Shown: positions 53,861 through 63,638, counted from the first letter of the stretch. The stretch is DNA of 64,000 bases from Thalassotalea euphylliae (GCF_003390335.1 NZ_QUOU01000001.1:3844001-3908000), one strand, 5' to 3'. Notes: generated by a model not told the origin, from the letters alone. A program made the numbers and translations.

Positions 53861-56800
53861 TTATAGTTGAGCTTGTGACGCTTCGTTGATTTCCCTATGT
53901 TTTCTGGTGAACAATCCGTGTATGTCTTCTTTAATCATATAAAGCGACGGGATCAGGAACAAGGTGATAACGGTCGCAAACATAATGCCAAAGCCCAGTG
54001 ATATCGCCATAGGGATAATAAACTGTGCCTGTAAACTGCCCTCGAAATAGAGAGGGAAAATACCAAAGAAAGTGGTTAGCGAAGTAAGTAGTATCGCGCG
54101 AAAACGCTCAGTGCCAGCATTAATCACAATATCTATCATGCGCTGGCCAGTGCCTTTAGCCCGATTAATAAAATCGACTAAAATCAAACTGTCGTTTACG
54201 ACCACACCGGTCAGCGCGATAAAGCCATAAATCGACATCATGTTAATGGTTTTACCCAGTAGAAAGTGACCGACTATCGCACCAATAATGCCAAACGGAA
54301 TAACTGACATAATAACCAGAGGCTGTACATAAGACTTGGTTGGAATGGCAATCAGGCCGTAAATTAGGAATAAAGCGCCCAAGGCAGCAATACCAAGCTG
54401 GCGAAGAAAATCCGCTTGCTCCTTACTCGCTCCCTCAACGCCGTATGTCACCGATGGATAATCGGCCAAAATATCCGGGATGGTTTCGTCGTTCATTTCA
54501 GACAGGACTTTGCGAGATTCAATTTTCTCGCTATCGATATCGGCAGAAACGGTGATCGAGCGTTTTTGATTCACCCGAGTAATGGTTGAAAACCCTTGGC
54601 CTAGGCTAATATCGGCCACTTGATAAAACGGCACTTGCTCACCACTGCCCGTGCGAATCCACATGTCTTCAAGATCAGTAATGGAAAGGCGATCTTCTCT
54701 AGGGTAACGCACCATCACCTTTAATTCGTCACGGCCACGCTGAATGCGCTGCGCTTCTTCCCCATAGAAAGCTTGGCGCACTTGCTTTGCCAAGTCAGAC
54801 AGGGTCAAACCAAGCACTTCTGCTTCCGGCTTAATACTGAGCTTAATTTCTTGAGAGCCACGGCTAAACGAATTGCGAATATCGTAAACCCCGTCATAAG
54901 CCCCTAACTTATCCATAATGCGTTCAGCAGCAGCTTCTAGCTCGACATCGTTGCGCCCGGTAAGTTGGAACTCAAGCGCGGCCCCACCGCCAACATTCGT
55001 GCCAGCGAAAAAGCGAATTTCCTTGGCTCCGGGAATCTCACCAATTTTCTCACGCCACAGCTTCTCGATCTCGTAAGCGTTAAGCTCGCGCTGCTCCGGT
55101 TTGACCAACTCCAACAAAAAGCTCGCGCTGGTATTACCGTTAGTGAAAATCATCGAGTGTTTGATAAACGAAACGCCGTTAATTTTATTTTCTTCTGCCA
55201 CCTCAAAGGCCGCGTCTTTGATACGCTCTATCGCCTTGTTACGCTCACTCACTGCGCTGCCGTCAACAAGCGTTAAGTTGCCTTGGATAAAGTCACTCGG
55301 CACATTGGGGAAAACTTCCACTTTCACGAACGCACCAACAATTAAACCAACCGTGAGCAGCAAGCCAGCAATAAAAATGGCAATGGTGTTGTACCTAGCG
55401 ACTAACGCCTTTTTCAAAAGAGGCTTGTAGGTGTTGTGGATAAAATTATCTAATCCCGCCTTAAAACGCATTTGAAAACGCTCAAACGCGTTGGGGTTCT
55501 CCTTCAACGGCACGTATTTCATATGCGCTAAGTGGGCAGGCAAAATCCACTTTGATTCAATTAACGAGAAAATCAAACAGAAGGTGACAACTAACGCGAT
55601 GGCGCGGAAAAAGGCGGCAAAAGTAGCGTCGATAAACAACAAAGGTGCAAAGGCGGCAATGGTCGTCAGCACTCCGAAGGTTGCAGGCATCGCAACCCTT
55701 AATGTGCCTTTAATCACGTTGTCGGTTGAGTGCCCAGAGCGCTGAATTTCTGTGTAGGCACTTTCACCTATCACAATAGCGTCATCAACCACGATACCGA
55801 GCACCATGATAAAGGCGAACAGGCTTAGTAAGTTAATTGACACTGACCAGTCGCCCATAATCGGCATCAAAATAAACGCGCCGAAAAAGCTAATCGGAAT
55901 TCCGAGCATGACCCAAAATGCAACGCGCAGGCGTAAAAACAAGGTCAGTACCAGGAAAACCAAAAACGCACCGAGGATCATGTTGGAAATCATCATGTCG
56001 AGGCGATCTTTCAAGTAAAACGAAGAGTCACCCCAGGCGGTCAGCTTGGCACCTTGCGGTAATTGCTTGTTTTTCTTGGCAACATAGGCATGAACTTGCT
56101 CAGAAATATCCAAGTCGTTCTGGTCACCCGTTGATTGCACCATAATGCTGGAGGTATTTTCACCATTAAATCTGGCAAAATCTTCACGTTCGACAAAACC
56201 ATCAACGATATTGGCAACGTCTGACAAGACTAAACGCGTGCCATCTGCGGCAGTGCGCAAGACAAGGTCACTGTATTCTTGACCTGTGTAGGCTTGGCCC
56301 TCAACGCGCAGCGAAATGTCGCCACCTACTGTTTTGATTGTGCCACCTGGCAAGTCAATGGAAGAGCGGCGCACTGCTGCGGTGACTTCATCAAAGGTTA
56401 AATCAAACTGCTGAAGTTTCTCCTCAGACACTTCAATGCTGATTTCATAGTCTCGACTCCCCACCACTTCAGCACTATTAATACTCGGTAGCGCCATCAA
56501 CTCATCACGAACATCTTGTGCCATGTTTTGACGCGCTCGGCGATCCATATTACCGCTTACCGATAACCAAATTACTTGCCCTTTAAACTCTTGGCGCGTG
56601 ACTATGGGTTTTTCTGCCTGCTCGGGAAAGGTGGTAATCGCATCAACCTGTTGCTGCACTTCATCGAGCTTTTCTGCCAGCGAGTAGCCGGATTGCAGTT
56701 CAATCTCGACACGGCCAACGCCTTCGCTCGCCGTTGACACCATACGCTTAATGCCTTCGATATTTTCGACGGCTTCTTCAACTTTGAGGATAACGGATTG

Positions 56801-57004
56801 CTCCACTTCCTCAGGCGCAGCGCCTAAGTGCGGGACAACCACTTGAATGCTGTTTGGGTTGAACTCAGGAAACATTTTTTTGTTCAGCCCCTGAAAGGAA
56901 ATAAACCCAGCAATCAGAATAAAGACCATTAATAAGTTGGCGGCAACACTATTGCGAGTAAACCACGCAATAATGCCAGTTAACTCTTCCTTAGCTTGTG
57001 TCAT
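53861..57004 (-). CDS. RND family efflux transporter, inner-membrane pump subunit
   Basis: A 1047-residue proton-driven pump of the AcrB/HAE class. There are two sets of six membrane segments and two large periplasmic loops. The first membrane segment is near 20-40 (NLLMVFILIAGFISFQGL). The proton-relay region of helix 4 has GIVVDDAIVIGESAYTE, and the second half has GVVVNDSLILVDF. It overlaps the adaptor gene by 4 bp. No outer-membrane factor gene is present, so TolC must be encoded elsewhere. The substrate is unknown. Confidence 0.93.
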   Translation of the reverse strand: MTQAKEELTGIIAWFTRNSVAANLLMVFILIAGFISFQGLNKKMFPEFNPNSIQVVVPHLGAAPEEVEQSVILKVEEAVENIEGIKRMVSTASEGVGRVEIELQSGYSLAEKLDEVQQQVDAITTFPEQAEKPIVTRQEFKGQVIWLSVSGNMDRRARQNMAQDVRDELMALPSINSAEVVGSRDYEISIEVSEEKLQQFDLTFDEVTAAVRRSSIDLPGGTIKTVGGDISLRVEGQAYTGQEYSDLVLRTAADGTRLVLSDVANIVDGFVEREDFARFNGENTSSIMVQSTGDQNDLDISEQVHAYVAKKNKQLPQGAKLTAWGDSSFYLKDRLDMMISNMILGAFLVFLVLTLFLRLRVAFWVMLGIPISFFGAFILMPIMGDWSVSINLLSLFAFIMVLGIVVDDAIVIGESAYTEIQRSGHSTDNVIKGTLRVAMPATFGVLTTIAAFAPLLFIDATFAAFFRAIALVVTFCLIFSLIESKWILPAHLAHMKYVPLKENPNAFERFQMRFKAGLDNFIHNTYKPLLKKALVARYNTIAIFIAGLLLTVGLIVGAFVKVEVFPNVPSDFIQGNLTLVDGSAVSERNKAIERIKDAAFEVAEENKINGVSFIKHSMIFTNGNTSASFLLELVKPEQRELNAYEIEKLWREKIGEIPGAKEIRFFAGTNVGGGAALEFQLTGRNDVELEAAAERIMDKLGAYDGVYDIRNSFSRGSQEIKLSIKPEAEVLGLTLSDLAKQVRQAFYGEEAQRIQRGRDELKVMVRYPREDRLSITDLEDMWIRTGSGEQVPFYQVADISLGQGFSTITRVNQKRSITVSADIDSEKIESRKVLSEMNDETIPDILADYPSVTYGVEGASKEQADFLRQLGIAALGALFLIYGLIAIPTKSYVQPLVIMSVIPFGIIGAIVGHFLLGKTINMMSIYGFIALTGVVVNDSLILVDFINRAKGTGQRMIDIVINAGTERFRAILLTSLTTFFGIFPLYFEGSLQAQFIIPMAISLGFGIMFATVITLFLIPSLYMIKEDIHGLFTRKHREINEASQAQL

Positions 57005-58314
57005 ACCCCTGACTCCTGCGCAGCTTCGTCTTGGCTCTCAGTGCTATCTTCACTGGTCGTTGCCGTTTGCTCGTCAGCACTTTCTTGCGTTTGCTGATCT
57101 GGCGTCCACTCACCATTAACCCGCAACGTCATGCCCTCAACCGGAGTTTCCAAATTGGTTAGCACTAAACGGCTACCTTGGGCAAAGTTGTGTTGTGAAT
57201 AAACATACTCAACATCAGAGCGAAGTACCGGCACTTGCTGAATATGCAGTTGATTTTCTTCGTTGATTAAATACACAGTATTCGCCCCGTGCACTGCACC
57301 ACGAGGAATGGCAACCACGTCACTCACCGACTTCCCTGAGATCTTGGCGTTAACAAAAGTTCCAATGCGAATCTCTTCAGCGGTGTTTGAGTCCAATACG
57401 CCATAAGGGTCGACAACTTGCGCAACCACGTAATGAACACGAGAAGAAGTGTCGACAACACCTTCGTAGCGCGTCAGTTGAGAATTCCAGCTTTGACGTG
57501 TGTTATCAACGTCATAAAAAAGCTCTACCGTCGAACTTTCACTTTGCGACTGATTGATTTTCGGTAGGTTTAAAAAAGGGACATCGCGCTGTTTGACGGG
57601 CAGGCGAACTTCCGCGTAATCAATGGCAAAGGTGTCCGCCAGCGCAGCACCAACCGTGATGTATTGCCCAACATCAACACGCTTAGCTTTGAGCATGGCA
57701 TCGTATGGCGCCAAAATTTGAGTACGGGCAAGTTTGCGCTCGGCTTCTCGCAAGTCCGCTTTAGCAGCAATTAAATCGGCCTTGGCTTTTTGCAGCTGGG
57801 GTTTACGCAACGCCAAGATCGGCGCTTGCGCCAGTGTTTTACCAGTGAGTAACCATTCGTCTTTCGCCTGCTCTGAGCGGGCTTGCTCAGACACCAACTC
57901 AGCTTCTGCCGATTCCAATCGCGACTGGGCTTGCAGCACTTCAACTTGATAGGTGTCGTCATCAATTTTCAGCAGTTGCTCGCCTTTTTTGAAAAAGCCA
58001 CCAACAACGAATTTGTCAGACACTTCACTGACCATGCCCGACACTTCTGAAATCAACACCGTTTCCGTACGTGGCATGACCGAGCCGTGACTGGCAATGG
58101 TAAATTGCACCTGCGTTGGGTGTAACGCCGCAACATCCACCAAAGGTGCACGAGTTTCAACGGTTTTTTTAGCCGGTTTTGGCGCCATCATGCCTAAAAC
58201 CATGACCGCGATAATGGCGAGAAAAATAATCGCGATGGGGGTTAATACGTAACGTAGGGGCACCATGCGCTTAGCGCGTTTCGGCTTAACTTGATGAGCG
58301 GCAGAGTTGGACAT
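57001..58314 (-). CDS. RND efflux periplasmic adaptor (membrane fusion protein)
   Basis: 437 residues. A cytoplasmic basic tail is followed by one membrane anchor (about 25-45). The adaptor core has a split biotinyl-lipoyl domain (VGGFFKKGEQLLKIDDDTY and GQYITVGAALADTFAID), an alpha hairpin rich in Ala/Gln/Glu between them, then beta-barrel domains. The Gln/Glu/Ser/Thr-rich last 35 residues are low complexity. It precedes the pump gene with a 4-bp overlap, which is the usual operon. Confidence 0.92.
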   Translation of the reverse strand: MSNSAAHQVKPKRAKRMVPLRYVLTPIAIIFLAIIAVMVLGMMAPKPAKKTVETRAPLVDVAALHPTQVQFTIASHGSVMPRTETVLISEVSGMVSEVSDKFVVGGFFKKGEQLLKIDDDTYQVEVLQAQSRLESAEAELVSEQARSEQAKDEWLLTGKTLAQAPILALRKPQLQKAKADLIAAKADLREAERKLARTQILAPYDAMLKAKRVDVGQYITVGAALADTFAIDYAEVRLPVKQRDVPFLNLPKINQSQSESSTVELFYDVDNTRQSWNSQLTRYEGVVDTSSRVHYVVAQVVDPYGVLDSNTAEEIRIGTFVNAKISGKSVSDVVAIPRGAVHGANTVYLINEENQLHIQQVPVLRSDVEYVYSQHNFAQGSRLVLTNLETPVEGMTLRVNGEWTPDQQTQESADEQTATTSEDSTESQDEAAQESGV

Positions 58315-58386
58315 TAAACGACACCATGATTTATTAAAATTATAACTTTCAGTATGTTACTAACTCACTTTTGCCTTTTCAATGAG

Positions 58387-58764
58387 TTAATTTTTGGTAA
58401 ATTTTGCCCATGACAACAATATTTGACGAAAATCATCAAGCCCACAGGCGCTGACGGTTTCACTGTCTAGGTGTAAGTCTTGAACAGCAAGCTCTTCTGG
58501 TACGCTGTCACTGCCATTTAAGTTCGAATTAGGCTGAATAAAGGCATCTTGCTCCGTCAACGTCACGGAATATTCACGGCCAGTCACGGTTATCTCGTGC
58601 TGATGTTGACGTTCAATCTTTTCAATCGCAATTAACATTGCCGATAGCATTTCAACGTTACCGCCCACTTCAGTTTCCAACCAAGGGCCGATCATTTGCT
58701 GTTCCAGAGAAAATAACGCTTTTGCTTGCCCAGATATTGGGTCATGTCTGAATTCGTATTCCAT
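58387..58764 (-). CDS. yacL: UPF0231 family protein YacL
   Basis: 125 residues. The start MEYEFRHDPISGQAKALFSLEQ and the ending ACGLDDFRQILLSWAKF match the YacL/UPF0231 family of gammaproteobacteria. Function is unknown in the family. The acidic, cytoplasmic-type sequence has no membrane segment. It lies 72 bp before the adaptor gene on the same strand but is probably an independent unit. Confidence 0.85.
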   Translation of the reverse strand: MEYEFRHDPISGQAKALFSLEQQMIGPWLETEVGGNVEMLSAMLIAIEKIERQHQHEITVTGREYSVTLTEQDAFIQPNSNLNGSDSVPEELAVQDLHLDSETVSACGLDDFRQILLSWAKFTKN

Positions 58765-59098
58765 AAAAAACCTAACACGTTTGACGTTGAGGCAGCGCTT
58801 GGTGTGAATTAAGAGCTATTCGCGCTACCGAAATTATTGACTAAAGCAAACCTTCAAACTCACAAGGTCTACTCATTTGTGAAACGCTTGCTTTGAGTGT
58901 AGCAAAGCCGCGCTAAATAACTAACCTCTGACGCTGTGATGTGACGGCACCTGTACACAGGTTTTTGTGCCTCAGTAACTGTGCTTAGGTTGTTGTACCT
59001 GAGCTATTGTGCCTGAGCTATTGTGCTGAGGTTGTTGTACCTGAGCTATTTTACTTGGGCGATTGTGTTTGAGTCATTGGAGTCATTGCACACTGATA
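58765..59098. other. Intergenic region between yacL and the LysR gene
   Basis: 334 bp with no gene. Its main content is the 14-bp tandem repeat at 58966-59077. The yacL promoter must lie within it. Confidence 0.6.
58966..59077. repeat. 14-bp tandem repeat, eight units
   Basis: Eight consecutive units of exactly 14 bp with consensus near TGTRCCTGAGCTAT: TGTGCCTCAGTAAC, TGTGCTTAGGTTGT, TGTACCTGAGCTAT, TGTGCCTGAGCTAT, TGTGCTGAGGTTGT, TGTACCTGAGCTAT, TTTACTTGGGCGAT, TGTGTTTGAGTCAT. It ends 22 bp after the LysR stop codon. A 14-bp period is not a multiple of three, so it is not coding. Confidence 0.92.
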
Positions 59099-59980
59099 CT
59101 AGCCGCTACACTTCGCCGAGATAAACTCACAAAAGCTCAGCACTTTGCGCGCAGGTCGAATTAATTGCGGCCTGAGTAAATAGATCGCTGAGCTAGCAGC
59201 AGTTTGCTCTGTCTCTTTGTTAAACAAAGCGACCAAATCACCCGCTTGCACTAACGAGTCAACAAAATAGCTAGGCAGATAGGCAATGCCTGCGCCCCTA
59301 ATCACCTGCTCACGGATAATCGCTTTGTCATTTATCACCAGCGCCTTGTTCGGTGTGATGCGCTGCGACGAGAATTGCCATATTTCATTGGCCGCGCCCA
59401 TCAAGCACTGGTGGTCATTTAATTCGCAGGGCGTTTCAAGGTGACCATGCTGGGCTAAATAACTGGGCGAAGCACAACATATGTAGCCGTAATTTAACAA
59501 TTTTTTGGCGATTAGATTATCCGGCGGCATTTTAGTCGCTCGAAACGCAATGTCAAAGTCATTGGCCATTAAATCGTACTGGGTATAGCTGGAATCTAGC
59601 CGGATTTGAATAGCTGGATATTGTTGTTGAAACTCAATACACCAAGTGGCGAGTTTACCCAGGGTAAATTGTTGTGGTGCAGTAATGTTGAGTACACCAG
59701 ATATTTCATCACTTTCCGCACGGGTAAAACGGTCAATCGCCAGCATATTTTGGCGCATTTCAGCCACTTGTTTCGCCACTGCCATACCTGATTCGGTGAG
59801 CCTGACACTGCGTGTGGTTCGCACCAATAACGGGGTTGCTAATTCCTGCTCAAGTTGCTTAATTTGCGCCGATAAATAGCCTTTTGAAACAGCTAGCACT
59901 TGTGCCGCTTTGGTAAAGTTTAACTGGCTAGCAACCTCCGCAAACAATAACAAACGCTCAACTTTTTTATGCTCTCTCAT
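59099..59980 (-). CDS. LysR family transcriptional regulator
   Basis: 293 residues. The N-terminal winged helix has LLLFAEVASQLNFTKAAQVLAVSKGYLSAQIKQLEQELATPLL at about 10-52, and the C-terminal periplasmic-binding-like effector domain includes PQQFTLGKLATWCIEFQQQYP. It is divergent from the aldo-keto reductase gene across 211 bp, the arrangement in which LysR proteins usually control the divergent gene. The ligand is unknown. Confidence 0.93.
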   Translation of the reverse strand: MREHKKVERLLLFAEVASQLNFTKAAQVLAVSKGYLSAQIKQLEQELATPLLVRTTRSVRLTESGMAVAKQVAEMRQNMLAIDRFTRAESDEISGVLNITAPQQFTLGKLATWCIEFQQQYPAIQIRLDSSYTQYDLMANDFDIAFRATKMPPDNLIAKKLLNYGYICCASPSYLAQHGHLETPCELNDHQCLMGAANEIWQFSSQRITPNKALVINDKAIIREQVIRGAGIAYLPSYFVDSLVQAGDLVALFNKETEQTAASSAIYLLRPQLIRPARKVLSFCEFISAKCSG

Positions 59981-60191
59981 TACGTTTCGCCCCGTGTTTA
60001 GATCTGTGTCTAGCCCTGTGCTGTCTTGTCCTACTTTTTCATTGCTTCTTACATTGTTTCACATTGTTTTATATAAAGCACAGTGAATTCTTATTGTTTT
60101 TATTTTGCTTGGCAGCACCAAACACTAAACTTAGCGATACAGTTATCCACCATAGTGTTGAATGTTAAATGAATGTTCAGGGTCGAAAATC

Positions 60192-61193
60192 ATGAAAAAA
60201 TTATCAATTCACCAGCACCTGCCAGCGGCAAGTCAAATTATCAGTGGCTGCATGGGCCTGGGCGGTCACTGGGATCAGCAACCATACAGCAAAGCGCACG
60301 TTTACCAAGCTCAGCAATTAATCGAAACATCGCTCGCTCACAACATTAACTATTTTGACCATGCCGACATCTACACGTTTGGCAAAGCTGAACAAGCTTT
60401 TGGGCAAGTACTTGCCAAGCAACCAGATCTGCGAGCACAGATGATCATCCAGTCGAAATGCGCCATACGATTTGAAGATAGTAGCGGCCCCAAGCGATAT
60501 GACTTTTCAAATGCATGGGTAACGCAATCGGTTGATGGCATCTTATCGCGGCTAGGCATTGAGTACCTCGATGTACTGCAACTGCATCGACCAGATCCAT
60601 TGATGGAATTAGCGGAATTAGCAGCTTGCCTTACATCGCTAAAAGCCAGCGGTAAGGTGAAGCATTTTGGCGTTTCCAATATGAATCATCATCAAATTGC
60701 TTATCTGCAATCAGCGCTCGATATGCCAATCGTTGCCAATCAAATTGAAATGAGCTTGAAGCAACTGGGCTGGCTAGAGCACGGCGTTTTAGCGGGTAAC
60801 CCTAACGGTAGCCATCATAATTTCTGCGCTGGCACGTTAGAGCATTGCCAGTTAAACGGTGTGCAAATTCAGTCTTGGGGCAGCCTTGCGCAGGGGATAT
60901 TTTCTGGTCGAGCCATCGATAGTCAATCAGATGCGGCTAACGGACATGCAACTAACGCCGAAAAAATCAGGGCAACAGCAGCGCTGGTCGCAACATTGGC
61001 GGCGCAATATCAAACGCCCCCCGATGCACTGGTGTTGGCTTGGTTGATGAGACACCCAGCCAACATTCAACCGATTATAGGTACCACTAACCCAGAGCGA
61101 ATTAGCCGCTGCGCCGAGGCGGTACAGATTGAGCTATCGCGCGCGCATTGGTATCAGTTATACGTTACCGCACGTGGCGCAGAATTGCCGTAA
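60192..61193 (+). CDS. Aldo/keto reductase, YdhF-like
   Basis: 333 residues from the chosen start MKKLSIHQ, which has AGGG about 9 nt upstream; an ATG 30 bp earlier is possible. A TIM-barrel NADPH-dependent reductase. The catalytic tetrad is visible as Asp and Tyr in NYFDHADIYTFG, Lys in IIQSKCAIRF, and His in LQLHRPDPLMELAEL. Cofactor binding is in PIIGTTNPERISRCAEA. The C-terminal region WYQLYVTARGAELP resembles E. coli YdhF. Probably regulated by the divergent LysR protein. Confidence 0.92.
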   Translation: MKKLSIHQHLPAASQIISGCMGLGGHWDQQPYSKAHVYQAQQLIETSLAHNINYFDHADIYTFGKAEQAFGQVLAKQPDLRAQMIIQSKCAIRFEDSSGPKRYDFSNAWVTQSVDGILSRLGIEYLDVLQLHRPDPLMELAELAACLTSLKASGKVKHFGVSNMNHHQIAYLQSALDMPIVANQIEMSLKQLGWLEHGVLAGNPNGSHHNFCAGTLEHCQLNGVQIQSWGSLAQGIFSGRAIDSQSDAANGHATNAEKIRATAALVATLAAQYQTPPDALVLAWLMRHPANIQPIIGTTNPERISRCAEAVQIELSRAHWYQLYVTARGAELP

Positions 61194-61262
61194 ACCGACA
61201 CTAGCATCGAACAGCAAAACAAAATAGATAATAAAAACAAAGCAAAGTAGAGCGTACAAAAA

Positions 61263-61493
61263 CTACGTGCCTTCGCTAGCTAAATCACTATAAGATGTAG
61301 ACTGATTCAAATACTTAACCTTAGCTCGGGATAAGAAATAGTCAGTAACCAATAGGTTTATCAAGTTAAATGAATAATAGTCTTCTAGCGAGAAATTTTT
61401 GCTGATATCAAAGCGAATATACGCGTCAATAGCGAGTCTCGGCTTAGGTTCCAACGTCGCTCTATCTCCCCCATCCGTGGGGTCGTCTTGCAA
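61263..61493 (-). pseudogene. Possible remnant of a TonB-dependent receptor C-terminus
   Basis: A 76-codon open frame with a TTG at its 5' end and no ribosome site. The stretch PKPRLAIDAYIRFDISKNFSL followed by FNLINLLVTDYFLSRAKV loosely recalls the last strands of TonB-dependent haem receptors (xxxDxYxRFDxxxNxSL...NLTDxYYL). No barrel body precedes it. It may be a decayed fragment or a chance frame. Confidence 0.25.
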
Positions 61494-61590
61494 GTGAATT
61501 CAATACAGATAGCAGTAAAAAAGCCGTTAGCAGCACATTAGTTATCCAAAACTAAGGTTACTTAGTGTTTTAACAAGGAATTGAAAAACG

Positions 61591-61950
61591 ATGCAGCGAC
61601 TACATCAAATAGCGAAACGATTATATCCATTGCGCTCCGCGGCCTATCTTATGGCGTTTGTTGCGCTGGCGGTTTTCCTTGGCTTTTCGTTTGCTGATCA
61701 CAGTCGTACTGATCAGGTTTGGCAGTTCGCCAGTGCATTGTTGTTAATGTGGAGCTTAATGCTCGCGCTTTTTATCTACAGTTTTAGCAGCCAAATTGGT
61801 GCTTCAACAAGCAATGCTGGGCTATTGACGCGCCTGCGATTATGGCTGCTACGCATGATTCAAAAATTGATTATGTGGCTGTTTTTTATCGCCCTACTCG
61901 CCAGTATTTTTATGACCTTTCGCTTGTTGAGCTATGGTTTCTACCAATAG
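61591..61950 (+). CDS. Small membrane protein of unknown function
   Basis: 119 residues with three predicted membrane segments (about 18-35, 46-66 and 92-112) and a basic cytoplasmic N-terminus. AAGGA lies 9 nt before the ATG. I do not recognise the family. It stands alone between the receptor remnant and the convergent GFA gene. Confidence 0.65.
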   Translation: MQRLHQIAKRLYPLRSAAYLMAFVALAVFLGFSFADHSRTDQVWQFASALLLMWSLMLALFIYSFSSQIGASTSNAGLLTRLRLWLLRMIQKLIMWLFFIALLASIFMTFRLLSYGFYQ

Positions 61951-61979
61951 CGAGGTGCACTGCTCTGGCCTGTATTCGC

Positions 61980-62387
61980 CTATTTTCGATACCCTGAAAA
62001 CTTAGGTAGCGCATCGTCCATGGTCAGCCACTGCGCCTTGCTCTGACAATAAATATGCGCATCGGGCATAACCGCTTCCAGCACATCAAAAGCTGCTAAA
62101 GCAATCTCGACTGTCCCTTGCGCGCGATTAAAGCGTGACTCAAACAGCAGGCTTGAGCCACAGCGCTGGCAAAAACTGCGTTCACTCTCGTTTTCCGCGC
62201 GATAATGACCGAGCAAGTGCAAGCCCGATTGCCAATGCAGGTGCTCACGCTTGACTTCACCAAAGGTCGAAAATGCCGCGCCGTGGAATTTCTGACACAT
62301 TTTACAGTGGCAATGGCCGACCAGCGGCTCAAACTGCGCAACTTCAAACTGAATGGCGCCGCATAAGCAACTACCGACACTGCGCAT
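61980..62387 (-). CDS. GFA family (glutathione-dependent formaldehyde-activating enzyme-like) protein
   Basis: 135 residues. A zinc-binding CENP-V/GFA fold is shown by CLCGAIQFEV near 8-17, HCHCKMCQKFHGAAF near 25-40, and CQRCGSSLLFES near 90. Most members have no proven formaldehyde activity, so only the fold is assigned. It lies 51 bp downstream of gcdH on the same strand and may be co-transcribed. Confidence 0.88.
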   Translation of the reverse strand: MRSVGSCLCGAIQFEVAQFEPLVGHCHCKMCQKFHGAAFSTFGEVKREHLHWQSGLHLLGHYRAENESERSFCQRCGSSLLFESRFNRAQGTVEIALAAFDVLEAVMPDAHIYCQSKAQWLTMDDALPKFSGYRK

Positions 62388-62438
62388 ACACTTTCTCCAC
62401 GTTTTGAGATACCTATTCTTGAAAAATGCCTGCCAGTG

Positions 62439-63638
62439 CTAGAAAAACGCCTGTAAGCCTGTTTGTGCGCGCCCTAAAATCAAGCCGTGGACATCAAACG
62501 TGCCTTCATAGGTATTGACGGTTTCTAAATTGATCATATGGCGAATCACGTGGAATTCATCGGCGATACCATTGCCACCGTGCATATCACGCGCCATGCG
62601 CGCAATATCAAGCGCCTTGCCACAATTATTGCGTTTCACCAGTGAAATCATGGTTGGCTCCCACTCACCGCCATCAATAATGCGGCCAACCCGCAGTGAG
62701 CCTTGCAAGCCCAGTGATATCTCGGTTTGCATATTGGCGAGCTTAGTTTGAAACAACTGTGTTTGTGCCAACGGTTTGCCAAATTGCTGGCGATCTAAGC
62801 CGTATTGACGGGCGCCGTGCCAACAAAATTCAGCGGCGCCCAATGCGCCCCATGAAATACCGTAGCGCGCCATGTTTAAACAGCTAAATGGGCCTTTTAA
62901 GCCACGCACTTCTGGGAACATGTTTTCTTGAGGCACGAATACTTTATCCATGACAATCTCACCAGTAATGGAAGCACGCAATGACAACTTGCCTTCAATT
63001 TTAGGTGCGCTAAGGCCAGCCATGCCTTTTTCGAGCACGAAGCCACAAATGGCATCACCCTCGGCTTCATTTTTAGCCCAAACGACGAACACGTCCGCAA
63101 TGGGTGAGTTTGTGATCCACATTTTCGAGCCTGTTAACTCGTAGCCACCAGCCACCTTTTTGGCGCGCGTGATCATACTTGCCGGATCTGAGCCTGAGCC
63201 CGGCTCAGTTAAGCCAAAGCAGCCAATAAATTCACCACTGGCAAGTTTAGGTAGGTATTTCTCTTTTTGAAGTTCACTGCCAAAAACGTTGATGGGGTGC
63301 ATTACCAAAGAAGATTGCACGCTCATTGCACTGCGATAACCAGAGTCAACACGTTCTACTTCGCGAGCGACCAAGCCATAGCTCACATAGTTAACACCTG
63401 AGCAACCATATCCCTTAATAGTTGCCCCCAACAAACCCACCTCGCCAAACTGGCGCATAATATTGGCATCGAATGTTTCATTGCGATTAGCCATTAAAAT
63501 GCCCGGCATTAATTGCTCTTGGCAGAAGTTGTGTGCCATGTCGCGAATCATGCGCTCATCTTCGGTGAGCTGCTCATTGAGTAACAAAATGTCATCCCAA
63601 TTGCTTAATACTGCATTTGCCACGCTTGTTTCCTTCAT
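62439..63638 (-). CDS. gcdH: Glutaryl-CoA dehydrogenase-like acyl-CoA dehydrogenase
   Basis: A 399-residue flavoprotein that oxidises and decarboxylates glutaryl-CoA to crotonyl-CoA in lysine and tryptophan breakdown. Marks of this branch are RVDSGYRSAMSVQSSLVMHPI (interrupted here; the Arg binds the glutaryl carboxylate) near 95-115, FGLTEPGSGSDPASM near 146, and the catalytic Glu in ETVNTYEGTFDVHGLILGRA near 375. The CoA transferase at 37609 could supply glutaryl-CoA, though the two are usually adjacent. Confidence 0.9.
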   Translation of the reverse strand: MKETSVANAVLSNWDDILLLNEQLTEDERMIRDMAHNFCQEQLMPGILMANRNETFDANIMRQFGEVGLLGATIKGYGCSGVNYVSYGLVAREVERVDSGYRSAMSVQSSLVMHPINVFGSELQKEKYLPKLASGEFIGCFGLTEPGSGSDPASMITRAKKVAGGYELTGSKMWITNSPIADVFVVWAKNEAEGDAICGFVLEKGMAGLSAPKIEGKLSLRASITGEIVMDKVFVPQENMFPEVRGLKGPFSCLNMARYGISWGALGAAEFCWHGARQYGLDRQQFGKPLAQTQLFQTKLANMQTEISLGLQGSLRVGRIIDGGEWEPTMISLVKRNNCGKALDIARMARDMHGGNGIADEFHVIRHMINLETVNTYEGTFDVHGLILGRAQTGLQAFF

